Shown in pieces: positions 37,501 to 52,500 of a stretch of 64,000 bases of DNA (positions are counted from its first letter, which is position 1; every line of letters starts with the position of its first letter). The notes under the pieces are model-generated. The model ran no database searches. It was given only the letters and a program-made list of their open reading frames with translations, and was not told where the DNA came from. The position numbers were made by a program, and so were the translations under genes. The DNA comes from Cydia pomonella. Lineage: Eukaryota > Arthropoda > Insecta > Lepidoptera > Tortricidae. The stretch spans positions 8,308,001 to 8,372,000 of the forward strand of contig NC_084711.1 in the NCBI RefSeq assembly GCF_033807575.1, read 5' to 3'.

Positions 37501-40500
37501 CTAACACCATGCTGAGTCGGGACCATTTCGTGGCTAATATGTGTCATGTACCTACTTAATGTAATGTTATACGTTGTAATGTTATGTATAAGTTTCTTTT
37601 TGTTCCTCTTTCTATCTGTATATTTTTGCCATGAATAAACTATTTTTATTTCTATTTCCATGACTCAGGAACAAATATCCGTGTTCATCACACGAATAAG
37701 TAAATGCCCTTACCGTTCTTCGAAGCCAGGACCATCGGCATCATAGGCAGGATCACTACCCACTAGGCCAAACCAGTCGTCATAAACTACTTAAATATAA
37801 ATTAATGTACTTAAATATTGGAATTGTATTTATTGACAATAACAATATACATAATGGATATATACAGATGATTACTATAACTAGCTTATATCTAAAATAG
37901 GCCCTTGAGGCATTGTACCAAGGATGCTGGCGGCATTTCCTCGTTGTATCGCAATACTGATACGTTGTGCGAGGAAGCCGCCAGTAAATATTTAATTTAT
38001 ATTTTTTTCCTTAAAATATATGTTGATTACTAATATTTCAGTAAAAATAACGTTCGTAAAAATGTTAGTCAAATTTTCAAAAGCTAACAAAATCATATAT
38101 ACATATTATTTGCAATTTCTCTTGAACTCTACTTTAGATAGGTCGTTTTACACTTCATGAATACTTAGACACCTCTGTCGGACTGTTTTGATTTTTGCGT
38201 TACTTTTGGCATTTTAAACATTACCAATTTGAAATGACTTAAAAAACAACAAATATCCAAAGCAGGAAAACAATTAGATATAGCATTTATATATTATTCT
38301 TATTTGAATAAATCGTTCACAAGGTTTCCGTAAAATGTTTACTTTCATTGAATGATTTCGATCAGTTTAACTTGACGTAAAAGGCACGCCCACTTACTGC
38401 CACACGTTTTCGTAGGCAAATAACAAACCTAAAATAACCGCACACCTACAAACAAAGTCGACATCACAAGGCCATTTCATTGATAAGTCAGACAGAACTT
38501 TTATAGGTGAAAAAAGTTATCATTAAAAAAATATTATCATTATAACAAGTTCTTTACTTTTGAACGAAAACATGATCTGAATTAAAACTGATGTTATATT
38601 TATATTGATCGAAAGAGTTGAACGTTTGCTTAGGTATGTCGGTAGATGTCTATATATTTCATATCTTTTCAAGGAAACTTTTTTTAACTTGTTCTTCTAA
38701 ATAAATATAAGACACGCACAATTTGTGAGGATAGTAATCTGTAATTTTTTTTACTCACAAGAGATACTTCACTCACTTGATGCGCCCCAAATACCCTGTA
38801 CCGTACTCCGACAAGTAGGTATCAGCGCTGAATCAAATCGACCTTGACTTTGTCTCGAGATAATCTTTAATCCCAAACGCTAAGTCACGCATATCAAACT
38901 TTTCACGGTTGTCGACGGTGTGCCAAATCTAATAAACGCAAGTGCTCGCCATTGTAATCCATTTTGAGATTATTGTGTCAGTTCAGCATCTTGATAACGA
39001 ATGACAACTTTATAAAAGTCTGCGAACTAGGAGCGGTTAACAGTTTTTTCTTCTAGATACTTCCTACTTAGGTGCTTAATTACATTTTTTGTTTATTAGT
39101 AGATACATAAAGATATTAAGATAGACGTTGTTCAAGACAAGAGATTGCTAATAAAGTTACCTGCAACGGATTACACAAAACCTTAACAAATTATACCTAC
39201 TTACACCCACCTAAACGTTTCTCAAGATTCACTCTAATGATATATAGAAAGATGTAAATCCGTTCAACAGTTTTTGAGTTTATCGCGAACACACAGATCA
39301 GACAGATCAGACAGACGCGACTTGATTATAAGATGTACTGAAGAAGAACTTTTTATATACATATCTACTTATCTACGTTAAAATACGCTAAGTTGACGAC
39401 AAAGTAGGCCACAGAGCGCAGCCAATTTACAAGATAGTAGCAGAACATTTTTAATTTTCCGGTCAAAATTGATCATAACATATTTTTTAATCTCTTAATA
39501 TTAATGGTGATCAAAACAAGATAAATATCGTTGCTGATTTGTTGAAAGCGTATCTATCTGCCTAAATCACGATTTCGCAAGACTAGCGTAAAGTCCGAGG
39601 ATCATTATCATATTATGATAAATGAAACAAAAAAGCCTTCGTGTCCGTGTCTCATAATTAAAGAAAACCAGTGAAAGCATAAAAATAGAGATTTTTAATT
39701 GTAAAGAGTATGCAAAATAATTATTATTATCATTGTGAATTAAACTGACGTAGAAATTATTGGGTGTCAATTGGTAAATGATTCATTAAGCTGTTCTGTT
39801 TATAATTTCACGCGGAACTCGGGTCTCGTCCATTTAACATCGTTGGTGATTATTCAAGTGCGTAAATCGCATGCATATTCATACACACCTATCAGCTACT
39901 TGCCAATTTCCTTATGGATGGCCGCATACCACTGTGTTATCAACAGTCATTTAATACTTCGTTGTCAAACAGTTTTACACATTTTTCACCAGCTTCCGAG
40001 TTTTTACTTTATTCCGCTTGATGGTACCATCATTAATAACATCTATTTGGTGGTATTTCGTGATAAGTTTTACCATCTATCATACAAACTGATTTATATT
40101 TATATTGATTAAAACACCTTTTAAATAATTTCACGACAGATGATGGTGTTTGTCCATTTAGCACCATTTAACGTTTTAAGCTAAAAGTAATATAGGTGTG
40201 TACTCGTATAGGGTGAAATCACCAAAAGCTGACCAGTTAAGCAACTACCCCATCTTTGGATTTATTTTTACATATGTTGTAACTTATTTTTACAACTTAA
40301 TTTTTTTAATATGATTCGGCATATAATCTAGATTCGAATTAATTATTCCAAATGCTCATATTGTAATTCAGTATTTTTTATAAAAAATATTTTATGATGA
40401 AATAGGGCAACATGCCCAGAAGATAAACACGGTGCCCTATCTCTGTACGATTTGACCCCAAAAGATGAACCAGCATAAAATCAAAATCAAGTACCCTAAT

Positions 40501-43500
40501 ATTGAACGACAAGATGCCAATAGATGAACAAGTATAGATACAGTTTAACTTTGCCCCTTTTGTTAAATTCTGACCACTGAGCAATTATAATCGATAGCGA
40601 AAAAAAGGTGTATAAAATCGCAATTGCAAATGCCAGAGAGAAAAAAAAAGCCCTAGGTGGAATTTGCTCTAAGAAAAAAAATGATCCTCAAATAAATTAA
40701 AACGACTTAATAAATTAACTTCTACACTTTTTAAATTTGTATTTGTAAATATTATATAAAAGTAATTAAACTACCGATTAAAAATATAACATTCACTATT
40801 TTTACAATTAAAGTTGTTCAGTGTTGAAAATGCTACCCAAAACATGAACGAATAAATTACTTGGTTCAAGTTTTGGACACGGTATTGAAGAAATGAACTA
40901 TCAAAATTAATTCGAAATTCATGTATTGGAATTGAGCCCAAAAGATGAACTAGTAAATTATCATAGTTCATCTTTTAGGGATAAGATTTTTAGTTGAACA
41001 GCCCATACTAAAATAAACCTTGAAATAACTGGGTTCAATAAAAGAAAGCTTTGTTCATCTTTTGGTCAAAAAATCAAGGCATAGCCAGCTATCAATTTAA
41101 AATATAAATTATGCGTCTACCTTTTCTATTAGATTTTATACAAGCATTTGAAAAAACAAGCCCTTACCCAAAAGTTGACCACCGGTCATCTATTGGCTTA
41201 AGCATACAATATTGGAACGATAACTTGAACTGCAAATATTTTAATAAAATAAGATAAAATATGCAATACTTGATAACGAAAACGTTAGAGGAATTAGTCA
41301 AGAATCTTTTCTCTGTAAAATCATGTAAGTAAATGCATAATTTAATTTTATACGCAATAATAAGTTTATACTTTGAAGCGCTAATCTTATTAAGATCTCC
41401 ATACAAATGGCGATTTTGGTGTGGACCGCGCATTTGACGACCGCTCTAAGCCACACGCACAGCACAATTGTCTGGGAGTTTAAATCTTAGTCTCGGCAAA
41501 GTATAGCCGCGTTAGGAAAAAAACACCCTCAGGTGCGCAAAATAATTCACGATTGAATTATATCGATTTTAAGGCCAAATGTTCATCTTTTGGGGGCCGG
41601 TCATCTTTTGGTGCCACTACCCTAGATAGTTTTGTTTACAAGGCAATTTCGTAACACACATACAAAGACAATCTATAGGTAATCTCCGTTAAAATCTTCC
41701 CTGCAGTAAAGGTTTTTACTCCATCTTTATATTTTACGATTTCCTGAAAGTCAACAGTATATTAATTACATAAAATTAAATGAGTATGAAATCCTGTTCC
41801 GAATCAATTATACGGACCTGCAATTAAATTACTCGTAGAAACACAATAATAAGCAGCTGTACGTCAGTGCCTAGCTTCAGAACCAACATGCCTCCGGGTA
41901 TCGTTAATCAACCGATTAATCGTTCCATTTGTGAGACTTTGTCGTTGTCTAATAAATCGTAATTCTGTGTCCGCTTGCTTGATTCCGGTCTCATTATTTA
42001 TTTAGCTAATTTATTTAAAAAAAATCATATTGACAAGTTCTTACAGCACCGATTAGCTGAAGCTAAAAATACCTTACCTAGCCAATAGCCGCTTTTATAA
42101 ATTGCTAAATTTTGCGTTTTTTCTACTCAGGATCACGAGCTCGTTTTTTATAGGTAATAAATCGTACCCCTAAAACTTTTATTTAAAAAAATGTGCACTA
42201 GAAGTTTATTTGCATTTATCCTCTACAAACATCCTTCTATCGTTATTCCTATTAGGTTTACTTTTCTAGCATTTTAATAGTAAATTACGAAACAAGTGCG
42301 AAAAATAGAAAGGGAGTGTTTTCAATCGACAAGAGTTGCGAATTGCACATTCGCACATTTATCGAACGTAATGTGCTAATTATCGCACTAGTGCGGTAAA
42401 GTAACACTATATGTACTGTAAAATATATTAAACAACGGTTTCCTGTTACAGCAACGCTATTGGGCTCGGAGTGCGTCGTATCGGAGCAGTGCACCCTGAA
42501 GGTGGCTTACAGTGCTTGTTTGGAAGGCGTGTGCCGCTGCACCGACGGTCATCTGCAGTTCAGGAAGCACACATGTCTTTCTCGTAAGTAAAATCTGATT
42601 ATGACCAATTCTTGACTTGACCAACTTAGGTTTTGATTCGCATTCGTGTGGAATTAACATATTCGCGTAAGCGTAGCCGATAACGTGGGTTTACCGGTAT
42701 GTAGAGAAAATCTTTTATAGAGGCAAAACGACAACGTGTCGTGATTAGCGCTGAATCGGTTAAGAGATTAACATTGAAATGTATCGCAGTTGACATAACA
42801 TCAATTTTATTATGACGAGCGTTTACGTGCAAAGTGGTAGAGAAGCCGCACGAGAGTCACGAGCCGCTTGCAACCGACTGCAGTCTGCTTTTGAACTTGA
42901 GACAACAAACAAACAGTATTTTTAGAGTCTAAAGAAGCAAAAAATAACGTATGCGCATCAATCGAGCCCAACTTTATTGTTCAGTAATAAACTGTCTGCA
43001 TTTTTTCGAGCCCGATTACCAACATAACTACCTATCTAACCCGCTCGTATTGTCCGAGCCAGTAAGCGTAACAATAGCAAGGCATTATCCTCAAACTCCT
43101 CACTCCGATACACACCGGTAACACATCATTTACTTTCGATTTCGTTTGGTCGTCTAGCGACTCATGCCGATATGACCAAGTCACGGAGACTTACTGGACT
43201 GCGACGAACCGAGATAAGTTGCCGTCTAATTCTATAAATCGGGAAGATGTGTGTCGTCACGGGGGACACTGAGGGTACGTGGCGATGTGTGTTTTGATAT
43301 CGGTTTATGGTCTTAAATTTATTATTTTCTCTTATGTCAAAGATCAGATATAACATTTTTCTTTGCTATGATTCTACCTCTATTGTGAAATACTCTAATA
43401 GCGCGACAAAGGGATCTAAATTGTAGTTTAAAATATATGAATTATATTATATATGTAATTGTGTATGAACTCATGCCCAAATTAGTATTGGTATGTCTGC

Positions 43501-46500
43501 ATTGACTAATGATAGATAGAATATTCTTTATTGGCACACCTCAGTGATACAGCTTAAAGAAACGATTTGATGACCAAGATGAAATACTATTTATTTATGT
43601 TAGGGTGTCCTAACACTCACGGCAATTGTAATTGAGATTTATACTATTTATTGTTACTAGAAAAAGTACCCATACTCGCAAAAGAGCTAGCTTCAGTTAG
43701 GATTATATATATTTTCTAATATAGTGGAAGTAATTTTAATAGAGCGTCATTTCCGTGTGCAAAGCCCGTCTGTGAGAAAACGAGGTAATTGTTCTTCGGA
43801 CTCGCAGCGACTTCATGTGAACCTCTCTTATTACGGCCAATAACGCCACCATTATGATCTTATTGTGAGAATTATACCACTTATAGCCTAGTCCGTCTAA
43901 ATGCCTTAAATAACCAAGTTTGCCCACATACCGCGGAAAATAGCATTAGAAGATGTTAATTTCATGTTACCCTACAGGTAGCAAAGGAAAAGGCATTCAT
44001 TAACATCTAATAAACATCAATATTACAACACAAATTATTCATAGCATACCTATTAAAAAGGCTTTCGCTTATTATATCCCGAACTAGTTCTGAAGAATCA
44101 TTGGCGTACTTATTTAGTTCTTAAGCACGGCATTGTAATCACAACACAATATCTCCCGATTGTCCAATTCAAATGGAATAAGTAGGCGAGTAGATATTAT
44201 CCCAGATAAATGAACATCTTGCTATTATCTAGTCAAAATTTTAATATTTGAATCACCACAGGCGATGACTAGGTATCTGGGTCGTCAACACATCTGAAGG
44301 TAAAATCCACACAAAAAAGCAGTCGGAACACCAACTATGGTGCGTGCCTTACTGTTTCTGATTACCATATAATAGACTATCAAATTACCATTTGTAAATT
44401 TACATTCCCTACACTTAATCAAATTGGCGTCGTTTTATTATTATAGTATTTGCATTGTAAAACAACCGCCGTTCGGAAAACTTGCATCATTTACATATCT
44501 TCCCGTGTTTGGTCATCGGTACGATATCGTACCTGCGTATATAGTTATTTACTGGGTCTACTGTACTGGGAGAATATTCCTTTGTTACATGTTGAATTGA
44601 GTGTTGGTTAATTAACCACAATATATTACTTGCTTGCTCACTTTTTTATAGTGTATGATGGCAAGCATGGAAAATCAAATATGCAAATTAATAAGAAAAA
44701 ATGCCCACGTCCTATCCTATATGTATGTCTATTATATATTGTTACAATAGATATACAATTAATGTAAAATTATAATCGTACCTGTAGTGTGGCAAACGAG
44801 TTTTGTCAGTAATAAGTATAAGTAGAACATAAACTATAGGTACTCATTCGTCTTTTTGGGGTAACATACTAGCATAAGAAAAATACAATATGATCTTCGA
44901 ATATGCTCCACTGACAAGTGACTCGCGCCAAATTATAACTTAATTTCGCGTCCTGCAACTAAGATTCTTCATTTAAGGTGATTCAAGGATTATTTTTGAG
45001 AAAGCCTTAATTTTCAACTACTAACGGCAAAACTATGGCTTATTGTACTGTATAAAATATAACACATGACATAATGATGCCACACAAACAGCTGTTTACA
45101 ACTGTACATCGGCTATTAGAACGTTAGCAGAGCGTCGCGTATGGTCAGCATCGAGAAATTGCTATCAACAACCGATCATTAAGACCAGCACGTTCCATCG
45201 ATTTGTACTGTAAATAAATACAACAATTTCTACAATAATATATGAGAATAACTCCCATTAATGTATGAGTAAGTTTAGGTACTAATTTTATTATTATCTC
45301 GCTTTCAGCTGCACCACCTGGACATGTCTGCTACAGCAATGAACATTGTCGGCTATGGGACAGAGAAAGTCATTGTGAATTTGTCATACCCAATCTTTTT
45401 GGTAGATGCGCCTGTAACGCATTTTACCGATTAACCGGCGATAAATGTGTGGCACAAAAACCGACCTTGGTCACAGAAGCGGTTGTTGCTGAACAGGAAA
45501 CTGTGTTAGTGGATGCCAATGGAACCATATTGGAAAATACTGTGAGTCATAAGTCGCCCACGGCATCCGCATTTGTAAATTCTGTGTCCGAAGATTCTTT
45601 ACGGCCAGCAAACACATTCACGGATACGTCAGAAGATATCAAGCCTAGTAATTTACCACTGTTTACGAACAAAAACGAAATACTAAGCACACAAGAAGAT
45701 AGTCCGCTAATGCAGGCTGTTATGAAAGTTCCCGAACCAACGAAAAAACTGCCGGTGTCAAACCGCAAAGATGGAGAACCTAATGAAACCGTTGGTATCG
45801 ATGAATTAACTGCCAATTTGCATGCAAACGATCAACCCATCTATAGAGTTGTGACGCAACCATCCTTAGATAAGAAAAGTAATAAAAAAAACGGAACACC
45901 TAAAGACCAGCAGAAGTACAAAACAGGACATCAGAAGAAATCATCCTTGAAAGGTAACTTACTATTTACAATTATAAACATACAGTTGTTTCTTAATATG
46001 TAGTCTAACGCCAATGGTTATTTCTAGATAAACACCGTATCCGAGCAGATTCCGTAGCTGATATCGGGCCGGCCTCTCTCGGAATGCCTTGTTTAACCGA
46101 CTCACAGTGCCATCTTGTTGATCCTTATACGCGATGTCTCAACAAACGCTGTGACTGTGCGTATCGGACTAATTCCACTTCGGCGTGCTCAGCGAGAAAC
46201 AGAGGATGCTTGCCGGGGACATTCCAGGTTAGTTAACCTATTTGATTGTATAATTAATTATTAAAGTATTATTCTATATACGTAAGTAAACACTATTCAT
46301 TCTGATTTTGCAACATTTTATTTCAGTGCCGTTCGACTGGGGCGTGCATCAGTTGGTACTTTGTCTGTGATGGCCGAAAAGATTGTCCCGACGGATCCGA
46401 TGAAACTTGTCAAGGTACCGGTAAAGGTCGGTAGTTAATGCACCATTCTCTTTTTGCACTTCTATTCTTTCTCTATTTTAACTGTCATTTTCTTATTTAT

Positions 46501-49500
46501 TAATATAAATATTTCAAATTTAGCAAAAATACGTGGGCTAAAGTATGTACTCGTACCTATGTTTGAAAAACCTTGATTTGCCGCTCGCCGCTTGTGTCCA
46601 GTCCGCGACCTAAACATCTAGATCAAATGTGGCTTGATGTAGTCGCGTGCCTGCCCTCTGCATCGTTATCATTAGCGCCAGTAAAGCTCATTTATATCAG
46701 GCTATTGGTATAATTCCGTCGTTACAGTCTAATTTAAACATACTCTGTCTTCTAGAAAACGGGTTGTGAACTGGTTCAGTACTAATTCTCGTCATATACA
46801 TAGGCAATGAACGCTCAACGGTGTTAGTTGGCGTCTACACGACATTGCTGTCCGTATCGCGGCTTCCCATTAATGTATCTGTTTAATAACCTAGAGCGGT
46901 TAAATTACTTTATCAAGCGTAATAAAACCGCCTCTCATTGCCGTGTTAGAATTTCTAAATTGCTTAAACTGAAGTAAAATCGTCGTTAACTTGGTTAAGC
47001 ACTCAAATTCAATCACATACTTTGTATCATCCATAACTACGTAACAATAAAAAAAAAACTTCAAATACTGCTATTAATGAACATGTTAAAAAGTTACTAT
47101 TAGGTAGTCCATGACAAAGTTAGATAATAAAAAAATACTTGAATACTATACTTATACTATAGTATTATATGTGATGTATTGCCATGGCAACTTACTTATA
47201 ATTGACGCTATAGGTTACAATGTGCTACTATTTTAGGTGTCTAATTATAGCCTTACCACGACTGCCTTAGCAGTGTCAAACTGACATATTCGCTAACGTC
47301 TGCGTAACTGATATGCCAGTTCGAGCGAGATGCATAAAAAGTAAGTTACGCACACGATAGAGAATATGTCAGTAGGTACGTGTATCATGAGAGCGTGGCA
47401 CATGCGACTCTAGTGTCGTTTGAAGCATCGATCTATCGTCCCGTATACATTACGAGTATGAACATACCTTTCAAGCTCTCACATATTCCATTGGATTAGC
47501 AGATGGTACTGGTGAGCGGTGTCCCATGCACGCGTTCCGTTGCGGCGGCGTGGGATCTCAATGCGTGTCGCGGGCGGCGCGGTGCGACGGAACACCTCAG
47601 TGCCCGGGAGGAGAGGACGAAAGGAACTGCCGGGCTACAAGGAGAAAAGGGTAAAGAACACTTAGTACCTAACTTTTACTTAAGATAATAACTCAAAATA
47701 GTTAGTTAGTAAGGTACCTACTTTGGGTTGGCAATAATGCCCATAATAGTACACCGCCATTTATTGCATTCAAAAATGTTATGTTGTACGGTGCGTTTTT
47801 GTTACAATGTATGCCATATCGTAATAATTATAAAATAGTGATTTGTTTTACAAGGGAGCAAAGTTGTTGTTTAACCGCTCGTGCTAATATTGATACCCGG
47901 GCGAGCGAAAGATTCCAAAATTGAACCACGAGCGTAGCGAGTAGTTAGAGAAATGGAAACTTGAGCGTTGCGAGAGTTTCAAGGCACGAGGGTTAAACAA
48001 ACTTTGCCTCTGAGGTACAAACATTTTCACCACATCAACGCGAGGAAAATACTAACTATGGAATACCAAAAAAATCAAATCCAAATGAACGTAATTAAAA
48101 AAAACATTCAAAATCATCATTTTAAAGTAAATTCTACCAGCTAACATAAAGAAACAACTTAAAATTTACAAACTGATTACTTTGCCCCACATCCACATGT
48201 TGGTAAAATGCAACTTTCATTAGTTTCTGAACAATCAAGAGGGTCTTTACCAGTTGGTGTGGTGAAAATAAATAAACTATGAGGCATTCTCTAACAGACG
48301 ATCTAAAGGCGATTGCTTATTGCAAGATTTGTCAGATGTTACTAGGTATAGGTCAAGAACAAAACGTATCTGAGACATGGCAAACAATATAGGTACCTTA
48401 TTCACTATATAACAAATATACATATAAGATATTTTTTACCAATAATGAGAAAAACAAATAAAAATAATATGTTGCTATGATGTTGCTATATATATCTGGA
48501 ACGAAAAGTTTTATGTTCTATGTGTTTATATCTTTACTACATTCGTAAGAAAATAACTAAAGGAAAACTTACATACCTGAAACGAAAAGAAATGACATTT
48601 AATGTCTATTAGTCCATCTCAATGTACACTAATTCACTATTTGACAAATAACTATTTAAAAACGTTTTCTTTACTGAATTTCATTTTTTCCCATGATATA
48701 TGTCACATTATCGTCAGTAACCATAGAGTTCGTGGCAAATAGGAAAAATAATAAAGTGTAAATACTTTTTACATACATAAATAGGTAGGTACAGACATTA
48801 TAACAAAGAGAATTTGAAATAGAGCTGGATTGTCAAAGAAAACTTTGTAGCTACAGTAAATTTACTACCATTTACGACATGTGATTAAAACTTTTTGAAC
48901 GCCATTTGACTTTGATTCTTATTCTTGCACTGATATGTGTTAAATTTGTTAAACATCAAAAAGTGGCGGCATCTAATAGATCAAAAGGCCAAACGCATGG
49001 CGGCATCGTTTCGAGAAATGGCGCCATGACCTTTGGGTTCTGCCTGGTAAGATGGCGCCACTTTTTGATATTTAACAAATTTAAAACATATCAGTGAAAG
49101 TATAAGGATCAAAGTCAAATGGCGGTCTCAAAGTTTTAATAATATGTCGAAAGGGCTTGTGCACAAATCACGCGAGGTTTTTTCGGCTACTTTTTGACCC
49201 CCTCACCCCCTTGGTGATATTTTGTGAGGTTCTTGGCGATATTATAATTTTTTCATTCAACCTAATTTTAAGATAAATAGTATTGTATAGAGTAAATCTT
49301 GTGTAGAGTGTAGACTCGCTATTTTGAAGTGCCAAGTGAAGATTTATGTTTAACAAAACCGAGAAAATGTATGTGGTAGATATTTTTTCTTAGTTTCGTT
49401 CAGCATAGAAAAATATACGTGAGATTTTCTTATACTATCCCGACGTGATCTTACGTGATTTTTCCACCCCTATCGAACCTCGCGTGATTTGTGCACAAGC

Positions 49501-52500
49501 CCAAAGATGGCAGTAAATTTAAGTGGCTACAAAGGTTTCTTTGATAATCCACCTCTATTCCAAATTCTCTTTGATTATAATTACTATATGTAAATAAAGA
49601 CGACACCAAATTGCTCGGTAAGTATTAAAATCTTAAACGCGTTAAAGTGGTTAACAATTGCCCTCTTTCGCTTCTGGATTTTATGCCTGATATACAGATT
49701 ATGTAAAGAGCCATCACACTGTATAAAACCTGGTATTAATGATAGTTTATTATTGGTATTAGTAAAGACATAAATATACCTAAACATTCCTTTATCCATA
49801 TTTATTTCAGATGTCCTCGCCATACGTTCCGCTGTGGCTCTGGGGAGTGCTTGCCTGAGTACGAATTCTGCAACGCCATAGTGTCCTGCAAGGATGGCTC
49901 GGACGAGCCTAAACATCTCTGCAATGAGCAGTCACGGTACGTACTTCAATGTTTTACTAAACTTTGGGATTTGGGTGGTTTTTTTTTTGGTAAGTTCTGT
50001 CATCTGTCAATAGGTACATTTCTTCAACCAGAAATGTCACTATAGACAGCTGACAAATCATATCAAAAACAAGTCTAGAGCCAAGTTACAATCTGTTATT
50101 ACAATCAGAAAAAGTCTCGTCATTCATATTCACAACATTTTTTGCGATGGCGACGATCACTAAGCTTCACAGTGCCAAACGCCCCGTTTCCAATACAGAA
50201 TGCAAACACCTAGCATGTTCTTGGCAGTGAATGTGTTACAGCAGCGGAAATATACTAATCCAAAAGTTGGTGCAAAATCTTGTAGATAATGTATGTTCAA
50301 TGAAGTTGGCTTGAGTATTGAAGATCAAAACGAACCTTTACCATCGTTTATAAATATTTATACCTAAATAATGCTGAAACGGAAACGTGATCTTCCGTTA
50401 GGTTAGGTTAGGTTCCTAACGGAAGATTTGGTTAGTACATCGTTGACAGTGCCCTATTTGTACAACAACCGAAGAAATACTGAAAAAGACGTGCACCCAT
50501 TTTCTTATAGAGGTGGTTATGTGTTTGTCTTAGTATTTTTTTCTTTTGTTTGCAGATGGCGGGCCGCGGACTTCTGCCCGCTGCGTTGCGGGAACGGGCG
50601 CTGCAGGAGCACGGCGGTGGCCTGCTCGGGCCGGGACGGATGTGGCGACAACAGTGACGAGATCGCTTGCACCGTCTGTAGTAAGTTGCAATTTCATAAC
50701 TCAATTTGTAGCAAAGAGAATTGATTGTAATAGAGAGGTAAAGTCTAAGAAAAGCACGTGCCCTTTAGTTTTACTTCCAAAACAGATGGCGTTGTACTGC
50801 GCCACATGTCTTGCGGTCACTGAATTGTCAAACATCAACTTTTGACAATCAGATATACCGCAAAATGTATGGAGCTATACAGCGCCATCTCGTTTACCTG
50901 TCAAATTCGAAGCACAAAATTGTCTTTGATTTTACAAATATTACTCAATCAATGTATCTTTGATTTGTAGCCAAATTCCACTTTTCGTGTTGACTCGATT
51001 CTTGGTTTCATACATCAACGTCATCCATTGTTTAAGAGGGAAGTATACCACATACTCGTCCATACAAAAAGAGTAAATGTTTTTCCACTTCTAAATATTT
51101 TCCATTCTCCATGATTTTTTAGTATGTTATTGACACAATCTAAAACAGAGTTTATAGGTTTTTACCTTTTTTCAAAATTTGCAATACAATATTTTTTTTA
51201 AGTGAAATCTATAAACCTAGAATATATTTTGCTGAAGCGATCGACATCAAAATCAAAGTGATTTGTTAAGATTTAGTTAGTGGAAACCGTTTTCTTCCGA
51301 AATGGAAATTTCATAGAAAAAGTACCGTTCTTTCGTATGGATCGCACAGCTATTATTCCCTCTTAACGTTGACGGCTTGCGCCGTAATACCGGCCAGAGC
51401 TTTACCCACCCCTTAACAGCGAACCACCTCTGTAAAACTAGTTTGTTTTAACTAGATAGTTTTACGAGGCTTGTCGCGCGTTTAATTTTTGCATCTCGCA
51501 TTTATTGAAAAAATGTACTCAAAACTTGGAGGTCTTTGTCGGTAAAATAGTCAGCTGCTTATTAAAAAATCCCAGCCCAAGGCACTAAATACTTAAAAAA
51601 TGACCTCTTAACACATTTTCTGAGGTAATTAGTGTAACTCGATCCAAACTTTGTATGGGGTCTTTCGACCCCCTACCTCAGTAAACGTGTAAAACTATTA
51701 CGAAACATTTATCACAATTGGAGCTATTAACAGAGATGTGACTTATTTGAAATACTTGTATTTAAAATGCAAATACAAAATGCAAAATACCTATTTTGTA
51801 TTTTGTATTTAAATACCTTTTAAAGAAAACTATTTTGTATTTTATTTCAAATAGTTTTTTGGACCTATTTTCTATTTTCAAAATACAAAATACTTTTTAT
51901 TAGGTGAAGTAAGTAGGAGTTACAATCTCTTCTGACGTTACAATCCTTGCAACTCTCTCATTCTTTTATGGCGACCGGTCTGGCCTAGTGGGTAGTGACC
52001 CTGCTTATGAAGCCGATGGTCCCGGGTTCAAATCCTGGCAAGGGCATTTATTTGTGTGATGAACACAGATATTTATTCCTGAGTCATGGGTGTTTTCTGT
52101 TTTTTTTGTGTATTTGTTCACTATGAATTTTTTGAAACAGGGTTTAACACAATAAGCCACTATTGTAAACCTCTAGGGTGTATGTAATAGTTGGCAAGAT
52201 CGCGCGGACCGATCCGCGTTTGCTTAATACTATTATTACATAATAGTATTAAGCAAACGCGTGTTATGTTTTCCTTGTATCTATCGTTTAATTATCGACC
52301 TTATGTATATGTATATGTACTTAAGTATTTATAAAGATTTATCATTGTCTAGTACCCACAACACAAGCCTTAATGAGCTTATTACTGTGGGACTTAGTCA
52401 ATTTGTGTAATAATGTCCTATAATATTTATTTATTATTTTAACATAGAACTGGTGAATCTGTTTAGTAACGCCGCAAATGACCACAAGCGTAGCGAGAGA

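Noticed and set aside
39771..40112. 113-codon frame in intron 1
   Set aside because: Non-ATG start and no domain; composition typical of random AT-rich DNA.
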